Assembly: GCA_977006965.1 (NCBI GenBank)
Contig: OZ345359.1
Location: 62,001-126,000, forward strand
Direction of reading: 5' to 3'
Length of the DNA stretch: 64,000 nt
From: Phymatolithon calcareum
Lineage: Eukaryota > Rhodophyta > Florideophyceae > Hapalidiales
Shown here: positions 31,414 to 41,020 of the stretch, one piece after another
How positions within the stretch are numbered: position 1 is the first letter of the stretch
Layout: each line of letters opens with the position of its first letter
Made by a program: the position numbers and the translations under genes
The notes under the pieces: model-generated
The model's database searches: none
The model's input: only the letters and a program-made list of their open reading frames with translations
What the model was told of the DNA's origin: nothing

Positions 31414-32073
31414 AATATTCTGTAACGCATCGTTGATTGTAGAAAGGTAAGGTTCCTTTAGATCATGATCGATGTCTTCTTCTCCGGTGAGGGGAGAATA
31501 CAGTCTCTCAAGTTGGCAAATTTAACCGTCCATCTTTCAAACCTTCAACCGTAGGCTAATTCTCAAGCACCAAATCTTAATTTACCAGCTCTCGGTATGA
31601 TCTCGCACGCCTGGAGTTATCTCCCTGGGTTGTTTGACTTCCCAACAGATCAGCGTCGACAAGCTATCCCATGAAACGTTTACAAGCGCGAATAATGTGC
31701 TTACCTGCGATACTTGCAGTTGTTCCGAAAAAATCTTGTTTTACTTTTAGAGCGCACGTGGAATGGACGATGAGTTGAAAGACGTATTGTGATATCGAGG
31801 TAGGCTTGGAGACTGCCTGCCTTTACAGACTTTAGAAGGATCTGCAGTTTTATTCGAAACATAAAACCGAAATTTTGGCGACTTTGCTTTCAGGGCGTCC
31901 AACGGTCTAGCTCCACAGAGAAGGCGAGCAGTGTCGCGCTTCTCCTTACTAGAGTTCCCGGATACCGTCCTGTAACTCTTAGGAACCTCCTCCCGGAAAA
32001 GCACCGCGTGCCGGAGAATCGGATTGCCGTAGTTGTAGCCGGGCGATAGCTTCACTACTACTACAAAAAGACT
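31414..32073. other. Loop segment absent from block A
   Basis: Present only in B; block A is deleted between AATAATATT and ACCAAAAGC. A 123-codon minus-strand ORF (32,118 to 31,747) overlaps the start of the next gene and has no recognisable domain. Confidence 0.35.
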
Positions 32074-32487
32074 ATGAAGGGTAGATTGGTGGTCAACAAA
32101 AAAAACGCGGGCTGCCAACTCGAAAAGCTCATCTGTCTAACCTCCGCCGAGAAATCAGATATCGCACAAGTCCTTGCGGGAAACGGACAGCCGGTGTACC
32201 AAAAGCTCCTCACGCTGTTCGCTGCCTTACGCGCGGTTCACGTCTTGGTTCAGGCACGTTCCGAAGTGCGTGCCTCCGTGTGAACGCGTCTGCAAGCTTG
32301 CGATGCGTTTGCTGGAGATCAAGGTTTCTTCGGCGTCCTGCTTAATATAGGGATTTCGATCGGCGAGGCTCGGACTCTGGAGCAGTTGCTGGCGACTGTG
32401 CGCGCCGGTGAGACTGTCGCACAAGCTTTCGACTCTGCGCTGCGTGGCGCCGCGTTTTCAACCGCCGCCGGGTGTGCGCGCCTGTGA
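32074..32487 (+). pseudogene. Loop gene of unknown function with an in-frame TGA
   Basis: ATG 32,074 opens a frame that reads MKGRLVVNKKNAGCQLEKLI, then LLTLFAALRAVHVLVQARS. It meets TGA at 32,281-32,283 and continues without a break as DAFAGDQGFFGVLLNIGISI, EARTLEQLLATVRAGETV, and AQAFDSALRGAAFSTAAG to TGA 32,485. Both halves look like one alpha-helical protein. The stop is also in block A. This is the only gene candidate unique to the palindrome loop, so it is the natural candidate for an element-encoded function. Family not recognised. Confidence 0.4.
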
Positions 32488-33138
32488 ATGTGACGCACAG
32501 AGTCTCGGCCTGTCGCAGCGCGGCGCCGCGTGGCATAACCTGATGAGAGGGTCGCATGGAAAGCGTCCGGGAGGCGTCTTTGGCCCGGTCGTCACGCGCC
32601 TAAGGGTTCTTCCAGGCGGCCACCGGTTGCGGCCCCCAGGCGCTGTCGGGCGACTTAGGTTGTCGCGGGAGCGTCTTAGCGCGTGGCGGCTTCTCGAATG
32701 CCGCTCGTTGCGGCTCGAGACGTTGTCGAACGACTTGGCTCGGCACGGGAATCCTTCGAGCTGCGCCGCTCCTGGACTGCCACTGGTTGCGCCTCCAAGA
32801 CAGTCATTAGCGATGTCGATCAACGCCCGGATGTCATCGCGCGTGGTCGCTTTCCCGCTGCCGCCGGATGTGCCGCCGCGACACAACTATGGGTATTGAT
32901 CCATGCGGGTCACCGGTGGTAGTTGTCTTGTAGAGGCGTGAATGCCATCATCGGTGGTGTGCAAGCAGTGTATGATCTCAAGAGGTAGGTGATGGCAGGA
33001 TTGAGGTGGGCAAATCTGAGAAGATCGCCATACCTCCGCACCGTCTCTGGCCTTGCTGCTCCGACAAAGGGTGCTCTTCGAAATGGGTATTTCTGAAGAG
33101 AAGTAGTCCACAGTTTGTCTTCTTGTTGCAGCGCTAAT
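32488..33138. other. GC-rich loop sequence
   Basis: Equivalent of 6,923-7,552. Long ORFs on both strands; none supported. Confidence 0.35.
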
Positions 33139-33351
33139 TACCTTTACATGCTTTACAAAGGAGAATGAAAGAAGTGGTCAAATAGAGAATGTAAACTACC
33201 TCCTCATTCCATGTGAGCTTGAAAAACAGCAGAAACGGCGCAGGCAGCCCCGACACATGGAGAAGCAACTAGATTCCTAGAAGTAATGTTCAGATAGAAG
33301 TCGAAAAAGAGATGCCTCTTGAGATACTGATTTAGTCATGACTCCACAAAG

Positions 33352-33597
33352 CTAGGTCCGAGCTTGATTTGGTGCGCATTGCACCGCGCCTGCTATCGGG
33401 TTATTTCGGCGAAAAAATATATACTCCGCAAAGTCCTTTCTGTGTCTCCGAATATTGTTCTTCTTCAAACAGACCGGATTTCCACAAATGTCGCACGCGA
33501 ATCTCGATGAAAGTCTGAACAGTTTTTCGAAAACTCCGAGAACAGTGGCGACCGCGCCGACGACTGCTACGACTTGTTGTAGTGATAAGTTGGCCAT
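33352..33597 (-). CDS. Small helix plus Cys/His-motif protein, subfamily 1, block B right arm
   Basis: 81 residues from ATG 33,597, identical in protein to 30,711-30,956 including the B-type residues. It is convergent toward the loop. Upstream, the opposite strand carries a 74-codon frame (33,625-33,849, GTG start) that is closed by a TAG in block A and is therefore unlikely to be a gene. Confidence 0.65.
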   Translation of the reverse strand: MANLSLQQVVAVVGAVATVLGVFEKLFRLSSRFACDICGNPVCLKKNNIRRHRKDFAEYIFFRRNNPIAGAVQCAPNQART

Positions 33598-34042
33598 AAG
33601 TGCGAATAGGTTTTCTCTTCTGCGGTGAACGATAAGGCTGAGGAGCTTTTTGTGGCTGAGGTACCGGTTAAGAATGGTTTGCGTAGTCCGAAGAAGCGAC
33701 TGCCAGAGACGGGGCTACACTTATATACTGTGGACGGGTCGATGCATCGCATGCAAATCATGGCGGGTGTTCCTCTCCCAAAAAAGATGGAAGCGCTGAT
33801 TGTTCTACCAGAACTGACCAGTTTTGCTTCGTCATCGTGCGAACTATGATACCGTACAATAGACCTTACGTCATTCTGAAATTGAGCTCCACACTCGAGC
33901 CGTGTGCCTCTATATATCATACACGCCCGTATTTTTGCCACCAATCTAGAACAAAAGCTACATATTGCAACAGTGTTGCCAGTGTCGTTTTTAAATAATC
34001 CCAACTATGTTCCAAATGTTGTTTTGCCGACAGAGGACAAAA

Positions 34043-34093
34043 GAAGCAGGTCGATGCTGTTCTTCATTTCATGAAAGGGCATTGACCTGCTTC
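34043..34093. repeat. Long hairpin between divergent paralogues, block B right arm
   Basis: The outer stem has one G/A change and the inner loop is three bases shorter than in the other copies. Confidence 0.7.
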
Positions 34094-34440
34094 CTCTCCC
34101 ATGAGTGGAAAGTACAGCACAGCACAATAATGGTAACAAGGGAGAGTACTGAATTGATCTGACATATGATGCATGCAGGAGGAAGGTTTGCTTCCAGGGT
34201 TTACAAATGTAAATTCAAAAAATATGACTGTGCTGTATCTATATATCATACGATAGCTGCCTTCAATGCATCGATTCATCTCTCCTCTCACACCATTCTC
34301 GCCCCTCGCGAAACACGTTTTATTTCAAGGAGCAAATTGCGAGCTACAGCATCTCAACTAAGACTACTTCAACCAGTCTGCGTTCGCATCAGAACAAAGA
34401 AAGTCACACGAAAAGAAAGCCTTTCTTGCCAGCAGCCAAC

Positions 34441-34635
34441 ATGCCAGTCGCAGAAGTTGTAGCACTCGTCGGTGCCGCCAGTGTTGCAGTGGGAATACTG
34501 CAAAAATTGATCGAGATTGCGTCGAAGTTCGCGTGCGATATTTGCGGTGTTCCGTTTTGTTTGAAGAAGAACTGTACTGAGAAACACAACAGGGATCCCG
34601 GCGATTATATTTTTAGTCGCAGAAAATGGTTCTGA
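34441..34635 (+). CDS. Small helix plus Cys/His-motif protein, subfamily 2, block B right arm
   Basis: 64 residues from ATG 34,441. The helix matches block A (VAEVVALVGAASVAVGILQK) rather than the left arm of its own palindrome. The segment after CLKKN reads CTEKHN instead of CIEKHN. Metal-ligand positions are intact. Confidence 0.6.
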   Translation: MPVAEVVALVGAASVAVGILQKLIEIASKFACDICGVPFCLKKNCTEKHNRDPGDYIFSRRKWF

Positions 34636-35309
34636 AGACTCCGTCACGCTCACAGGACTAAGTTCCGATCGACATTTTCCTCCCAGATGCATTCCCAATG
34701 GACCCGCATCAGAAGATTAAGACTCAGCACTGGATTTATTTGCATCTTTTATCGCTAATTACAGTTTAACAAATTTGAACGTTCTCCTCTATTTTGGCCC
34801 CACATGTGCTGCACACATAGCATCGATACTTTGTAGCCATATTCGTAAATAAAACATTATTCTTGTACTATTTTTCTAGAAAAGGGGCACAAGATGGACA
34901 AAAGTAGACCACTGTGGCTTTGACGATGGAAGAAGCGTATTGCAACATCGAAGAGAAGTTATGCCAAGTTTGCATGACATTCTTTCATACTATGCCAAGT
35001 TTTTCGATTGTTTGGGACGATGCATGCAGTGCGTAAAATTACTAATTGAACAGTGAGCGACAATATTGCCGCTAAGCACAATAATCGCGTTGCACGATTC
35101 ATGCATGGCGACAACATGAGTTTGTGTCCACCCGAGTTTATTGTCTTTCGAGGAATACGTTTGTATAGAGCATTTTCGCTATCTGGCTGAACGTTGAAAG
35201 CTCGCGAAATAAAGTCATCTTTGTGAAGCAAAGGGAGCTATTCCGGCTATATGCAACGACAGCTGACAATATTCTTGGATTATGGAGGTTTCTTTTCCCT
35301 CTTCTGAAC

Positions 35310-35717
35310 TTATGGGTGCTCGTGGGGCGGAGAACTTGGCGTTTGGTGATGAAAATTGGCGAACACGAGTACTGTAAGCCTTAGTTGGTGGTACAGAGTT
35401 ATACTGGGGCTCGATAAAAGTAGGCGAGAGGAAGGGGCATCTTCATCAGCCATTCCTGCCCTAACGTTAACAATTTTGTCTGTCTTCATCTTAGTCTTCT
35501 CCATGGGTTGCTCAGCTAGGACCCATTTCACGCACAGTGATGTGCTTGGCCGACCGTTGATTTTCTCCACCATTACGTCCTGAAATGTGCAGTTCACTTT
35601 TTTCGACTTGGAAACGGCTCCATAAAGTCTGCAACTTTCCGCAAGACTGGTCACTGTCGTTGCTTTGGGGTGTACGCATGCGCCGACCAGTCTGCGCGGG
35701 TCTTTTTCTTGAGGCAT
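35310..35717 (-). CDS. Hypothetical ORF, 135 aa
   Basis: ATG 35,717. A central stretch (SKSKKVNCTFQDVMVEKING, then SLCVKWVLAE) looks like a small beta-rich domain. The ends are low-complexity, and a C-terminal His/Pro-rich tail (FHHQTPSSPPHEHP) looks non-coding. It could be the remnant of a transposase-associated N-terminal domain, but I cannot name it. Confidence 0.3.
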   Translation of the reverse strand: MPQEKDPRRLVGACVHPKATTVTSLAESCRLYGAVSKSKKVNCTFQDVMVEKINGRPSTSLCVKWVLAEQPMEKTKMKTDKIVNVRAGMADEDAPSSRLLLSSPSITLYHQLRLTVLVFANFHHQTPSSPPHEHP

Positions 35718-35950
35718 GGGAGGTACTAATTTTCTGCGTGGGCATCACATTTTCGTTGTTAGCGAAGCGCTTATAAGGTACTAGTTGGGGTAATCCTCAC
35801 CCAGAACACGAGTCCTGCTTTCCGAAACTGGGGCCAACAAACTGTTTCACATTCTTTTTACAAACTTTTTTGAGCTTTTAAATCGCCCCTCAATTAAGGG
35901 TGTTCGGCACATAGTCACTAGTAGAGGAAGTAAAAAGTATACTATATATA

Positions 35951-35987
35951 GTATAATCAAGGCTTGATGATCAAGGCTTGATTATAC
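35951..35987. repeat. Compound palindrome
   Basis: GTATAATCAAG and CTTGATTATAC form perfect 11-bp arms. Inside lie two tandem copies of ATCAAGGCTTGAT, each itself near-palindromic. Confidence 0.6.
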
Positions 35988-36600
35988 TACCGGTAGTGGC
36001 GAACCAAATTGATATTTCTAAAAAGAAAATTTGCCATTGGTTACATTCTTATACTAGGAGATTCATCGAATTTTTTGCGCAGGCTTTATTGTTCTTTGAA
36101 GCTCGTGATTCTATGGTCACTTTACATTTTGACCACATCTAACATTTTACAAAACGTGAGATATGATAAGCCTGCTGGCGAAGTCCCCCTACAATACAGG
36201 TGTGACCCAATCAAATTACTCCAAATAGTTTGTTACCCAATTGAGACTTCCGGTCCCTCTACAGTGAGGTGGCATGCCAATGACAAGCTGTATTCTTTTT
36301 GGTGTCTATCATATGCCACTACGTTCTATCTAAATACTGTATATTGTGGGCTCGCAGGCTCGCGCAGTACCATAACTTTAGTTTTTTAAATTAAATTTTG
36401 TGTTTAATGTTTTTTAAAAAATTGTACTCTAAATTTAACCGATGGACGTTAAACGGTGTTCTAAATGGTGTGCAGGTCGGTGGATGAGACCGTTATGGAA
36501 ATAGGAGGCGGAATGATACAGTGTTCAAATCCTAATCCGTAGTGTATCGTATCATAAAGTGAATCACACAGTTTTTTAAGGGCGAATGTACAGAATGCAG
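35988..36600. other. AT-rich spacer
   Basis: A plus-strand ORF at 36,009-36,389 begins at a weak start and has no recognisable features. No gene supported. Confidence 0.35.
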
Positions 36601-37690
36601 TGAGAATGCGATCTGAGTACGCCTAGTCTACGACCCGTTCGGCTCTACCCCAAACTCCCTCTTGCTCGACTGCGAGACGCCCACTGAATCGTTAAGGGCG
36701 GCATGGATTTCTCGGAGGTATCGCACGGTTAACGTTGTGATCACCCGCGACGCTCTCCCGCGACCTCCCTCCAACGTCTCACCTGATCACCCCTACCGGT
36801 TCCAGATTCACCCCACCCTCAAACCCTGCGGGCCATCGTCATCGCGCGTGTCGGTGGCGCGCTTCCGGAAGCAGCTCCACACAAATTTGATCGCACAACG
36901 GAACCTCGACACCAGTACTTCCGCCTTCTTTATTGAACGAGGCTGGAAACGTCTGCACGGCCTACGTCGCCCGCTCTACGTTTCTCGGCATGCATTATAT
37001 TCTGCGTGGAGCACCGACTGGGTTGTCGACGTCTACGCAGAGCTCCCCGTCAACGCTGTGCAGCGCTGCAACGCAGTAAACGCTGTCATTGTTCGCGAGG
37101 GGGTGCCCACTTCCGCCGCATGATCGTCTTGTCGCTTGCGCCATGCTCGACGTTCATTGCCGCTCTGCGCGCGCATCTTCGATACGCTCTCGCAATTAGA
37201 CCTCCCAGACTGCACCCACGCTAGGACATTCGTCGCCTTACTGTTCGACCACGTCTGCTTTCGTCACGCGCGCGTAGCATCCTTTGGAAGAAATTCGCTG
37301 CTCCGCTGTTGGGGAGTGCATACGCCAACCGGACATCGCAGCCACGATGTCGTGAGTTCGTCGCGCGAATTGTGCGGAATCGCGCTGCGTGCGACGCTAC
37401 TACAGGCGTTGGACCTCTGCCCGCCGTTGCTAGGCGGCGTTCACGTCATCTGTTATGGTGCAAGTTATGGTGCAAATCACCACGTGGACGCTGGAGCTGT
37501 TACGGTATCGCGCGCTACACACGAAATGCGAAGTGGTGGAGTACGGCGCTGTGACGGGTACCCGTACCGCGTCGCCGCTGTACGAGGTCGTGGCAGCTGT
37601 TTCTGTGCAAGTCGTGACCGTCATCGCGGAGAAGGCGTGAGCGATGGCGTAGTTGGAGCAGTGTGACAGGTGGACATGAAGTACCGCAGC
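36601..37690 (+). other. GC-rich coding-like patch, gene structure unresolved
   Basis: Composition rises sharply relative to both flanks. A plus-strand frame at 36,662-37,123 (TTG-initiated) reads naturally near its end (STDWVVDVYAELPVNAVQRC). Another at about 37,455-37,640 reads LLRYRALHTKCEVVEYGAVT, then VVAAVSVQVVTVIAEKA. They lie in different frames and could be exons of one gene or fragments of two. CpG-rich sequence also produces long ORFs by chance. Confidence 0.3.
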
Positions 37691-38142
37691 AAGCAAACAT
37701 GGTAATGGGATACAGCCTTTCTCGCGCATCTTTCGCACGCGGCGGTTTTACGTTACCAGCGCCAACGCGCGATATCTCCAAAACGTTGCACGAAATGGGG
37801 GTCCGTTCGCAAGGCTCGCGCGTCTGCTGGAGGAGGATGGTCCGAACGTGCCGTTCACTTTCATAAAAAATGAAGGGGACAACAACTTTATCATGAATGT
37901 TCGTTTCAGGCAGTTTTCTCATGCACATTTTTCGCAGGTCGGCGGCGGTACTTCATGGGCAGTGACGCGCGTTCGCGTTTACGCGTAACCGCCGACTTGA
38001 ACTCGCAACAATTCCATTCTCGAACAAGGACGATGGATAAAAATTCACAGTCTGTGAGTTCATTGTTGTTCAATATAAATCAACGTCATTTTTATACGCT
38101 AAAAATGTCCTCGTTGCCTCTCACTATGATACGTTTCGAAAC
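37691..38142. other. Spacer upstream of the NLR-like cluster
   Basis: Contains a near-palindrome GGTCGGCGGCGGTA/TAACCGCCGACTT at about 37,937-37,999. No ORF supported. Confidence 0.35.
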
Positions 38143-39835
38143 TTGTTGCTAATCTGGTTTGCTTTCCTGGAACCATTGAGAAAGGCATATCTCAGTGACC
38201 CTTCTGTCCAGGTCCTTATCCGCCAAAAGTCCCATTCACCTTCTTCCGGCTTGTGCGGCTGGACAACATTCACCGCCCACAGCTCCCGAGAGTCGGCACA
38301 ACGCTTGAGCAGGCGTCCCCTCGCAATGCTTCCGAATCCGCTCGCCATCTTCGGGGAATTGCGCACGCAAGCGAAAAGTATTAAGACGTGTTGCGAAAAG
38401 TACCAAGTTGGTCGAGATGTTTTTAAATCCTTGACTGACAAGCCCCGTCTCCTTCTCGAACATATTGACGAAATGGAGTGCCTTCGTCAACGGTACCTGA
38501 ATGCTTTGCCGTCTGGTGACGGTACTCTTTTTCAAGAAAAGTTGAGGCATGTTCGCCAGATTTCAAAGACGAACACGACAACATACCGTCGATAGTGGGC
38601 AAGGCGTTTGACGGAAGCCGTCGTGGAGAGGCGCTGCAACTATTCCTTGCCAATACCTTGAATGACAAAATGACTGATTTGATGGCGAAAGTCAAAACAG
38701 CCACGAACTAGCTTGAGAACCTTGTTACGACCTTTTTGATGGTGTTGAAACACGAAGAAGTTATGTCGAAGCTGTACAAAGTGGGTGAACGTGTTACGGC
38801 CAAATCCGAAACCCGAGCAAATCATGAGGCAGTTACGTCGATGTTGGTGGACTTGGACGAACAATCCAGAGCAGATCACGAAGCAGTTATGTCGAAGCTC
38901 TACAAAGTGGGTGAACACGTTACGCCAAGATCCGAAACCCGGGCAAATCATGGCGCACTTATGTCGACGCTTTGCAAAGTACGCAAACGTGTTCTTCCGA
39001 GAAGCGAAACCCTGGCAAATCATGAAGCGGTTATGTCCAAGCTCTACAAAGTTGATGAGCACATTACGCCAAGATTTGTAACCCAAGAACATCATGAAGC
39101 AGTTGTGTTGAAGCTCGACAAAGTGGGTGAACAAATTACGCCCAGATTTGTAACCCATGAAAATCATGAAGCAGTTATGTCAAAGCTCGGCAAAGTAGGT
39201 GAACACGTTACGCCCAGATCCAAAACTTGTGCAAATCATGGTGCACTTATATCGACGCTCCACAACGTGGACGAGAACGTTATGCAGCTCACGAACATGT
39301 TCGAAACTTCAAAAGAAGATTACCATCCCGCCTATAACACTCCCGATTTCAATCTCACCGCTGTTCTGGACTTCAACCCCACAACTTCTCTAGGGAAATT
39401 GAAGCAGTCAGTGTTGTATGGAGAATCATCAGAAATCGTTACTGCCGCCACTGTCATGCGCTGGACGAGGTGTGGAACTGGCTGCACTGCTGCTGGACGC
39501 GCGGTGGACAAAATTTCGAGCAAGAATCGGGGGTTTACTGGCGCTGGAATCAGATTTTGAGCATTTGCGGAGATACTTGTCACAATGGGAAGGGTCGGAA
39601 GCGGTTGAAGCGTGCATCAAGGAAGTCGAACAGAGCTTTGAGAATATTTTTAAGGCGGTGTAACTTTCGTGGGGGAGACTGCGTGAGGGAATGAGAGCCT
39701 TCCAGTTTCAAATATGCGGGCGTCTGCAAAGCTCTAGTGGGTCGAACGGTACTGTAGACGATTACTTGAAAGAGCCAAAGTCTATTGCGGACGCATATTT
39801 GAAGAGTATCGCATACTGACCTTTTATTGTGCGTA
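38143..39835 (+). pseudogene. NLR-like gene, copy 1, NB-ARC domain deleted
   Basis: The first frame gives an N-terminal helical domain (LAIFGELRTQAKSIKTCCEK, then PRLLLEHIDEMECLRQRYLN). A one-base shift near 38,555 leads to LANTLNDKMTDLMAKVKTAT, a TAG at 38,709, and then a run of eight 24-residue repeats. At about 39,453 the sequence jumps to the region that lies behind the NB-ARC in copy 2 (VELAALLLDARWTKFRARIG, then AFQFQICGRL), with a CAA-to-TAA stop at 39,661. About 1.24 kb including P-loop, kinase-2 and GLPIAL are gone. Architecture N-terminal helices, repeats, NB-ARC, WD40 is that of STAND/NLR receptors; this copy cannot work as a switch. Confidence 0.7.
38751..39310 (+). repeat. 72-bp coding repeat array (24-residue units), copy 1
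   Basis: Eight units of the type HEAVMSKLYKVGEHVTPRSE plus TRAN. The second unit is six residues shorter. Leu and Val at fixed spacings suggest an extended amphipathic helix or rod between the N-terminal domain and the NB-ARC. Confidence 0.85.
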
Positions 39836-40450
39836 TCATTTGCTGCTTCGTTAAGAACAAATGTCTCTGGGTCGGATGATGGATCGATCGAAGTCTGAGA
39901 ATGGGAGACATTTGAGTCGCCAGTGCGTGTTCTCCAAGGGCACAGCAAGGGGGAACGGGCGTTGCTGTGAGCAGCGGATGCACTAGGGGACGTGTCTGTG
40001 AGGTTGTTTATGACGTACACGAAACAAGATGCCGCGAAGTAAGGGCTTGCAGAAGTCACCGGGGACGTGAGAAAGAGTATTGTGAGGATCCTAAAGAGTT
40101 GCGGCGGGTTGCCGATAGCGCTGGCAGTTGTAGAAAGCGCAGTCGATTTCCTCGCAAGTGAACAGGAAGATTTTGAAGGTGCATGTGGCGAATATGTTTC
40201 ACTGCTGGAGATGCAGAGCATTGAATTTGGGGAATAGCAAGGCCCAGGGGGCCGGAGCTTGAACGCAGAACTCGCTCTCAGCCTTAAAATCGTGGAAGCT
40301 AGATTTGTAAAGCTGCAGAGAATGCATAGTGTAGTGGTGGACCACACGATCGCCGATCTGTACACAAGTCCTTTCGTGCTGCGAAACCAGGCTTGTATGC
40401 CCATTTTCAGTCTTAAGCCGAATGTGAAACGTCGACAAAGGTTTTGATTT
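39836..40450 (+). pseudogene. WD40 remnant fused to a second NB-ARC C-part, copy 1
   Basis: In one frame, LLCVSFAASLRTNVSGSDDG is followed by SIEV, a TGA at 39,896-39,898 in place of the WD40 Trp, then EWETFESPVRVLQGHSKG, a clear WD40 repeat. The frame continues into VRLFMTYTKQDAA, a TAA, and DVRKSIVRILKSCGGLPIAL, which is the GLPLA motif of a second NB-ARC, with a GAG-to-TAG stop at 40,237. Related winged-helix sequence follows (DHTIADLYTSPFVLRN). Two partial NLR genes are therefore joined directly. Confidence 0.6.
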
Positions 40451-40506
40451 GGCAGTCGTGCGCCTTCTCAACGGGTTGAGTCTTCGCAAGCTCACCTTTC
40501 GGGACG

Positions 40507-40971
40507 ATGGAGATATGTCCTCTCAGTGCAGCTGACGTGCACGGCGTTCCGAGGCCGAGGCTCATGATGAGTCTGGACCATAAGGGGGAAGATATCTCAT
40601 TAATTTGGACCGGAAGGGGATTATTTGTATATCTGGATCATAGGGGCAGTGGTCCTAGAGTGGGTCATGTAGATTACTATATACACTGCATTTAAGTGCT
40701 TGGATCGTAACGCAAGAATACTGTTTTTTCAGTTTTTTAGAGCATATAGCCACTTCAGTGTTACGATCCTAACTGTGAAATGTACGGGATATGTCTATTC
40801 AGTGCAGCTGACGTGCACGGCGTTCCGAGGTCGAGGCTCATGATGAGTCTGGACCATAAGGGGGAAGATATCTCATTAATTTGGACCAGAAGGGGATTAT
40901 TTGTATATCTGGACCACAGGGGCAGTGCTCCTAAAATGGGTCCTGTAGATTACTATATGGGCTGGAATTGA
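40507..40971 (+). repeat. Paired spacer repeat, copy 1
   Basis: Two units 273 bp apart share TCAGTGCAGCTGACGTGCAC, GAGGCTCATGATGAGTCTGG and internal TGGA(C/T)C-A-AGGGG motifs. Related single units occur at 47,350 and 48,580. Present wherever an NLR fragment ends, so probably the 3' flank of the gene family. Confidence 0.7.
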
Positions 40972-41020
40972 GTAGCAAACAGTGCGAAAATTAATAAAGA
41001 AGTAAAGCGTGCTAAGTGTG

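Larger units (their letters stand above)
33139..35280 (-). repeat. Large inverted repeat, right arm (block B)
   Basis: Mirror of 29,024-31,170. Similarity ends at about 35,280, corresponding to position 4,261 of block A. Confidence 0.9.

Noticed and set aside
33625-33849. 74-codon ORF opposite the subfamily 1 leader
   Set aside because: Starts at GTG and is closed by TAG in block A; it is open only by chance in one arm.
38751-39310. CRISPR-like array
   Set aside because: The 72-bp units are contiguous, in frame and translate into a 24-residue protein repeat; there are no unique spacers.
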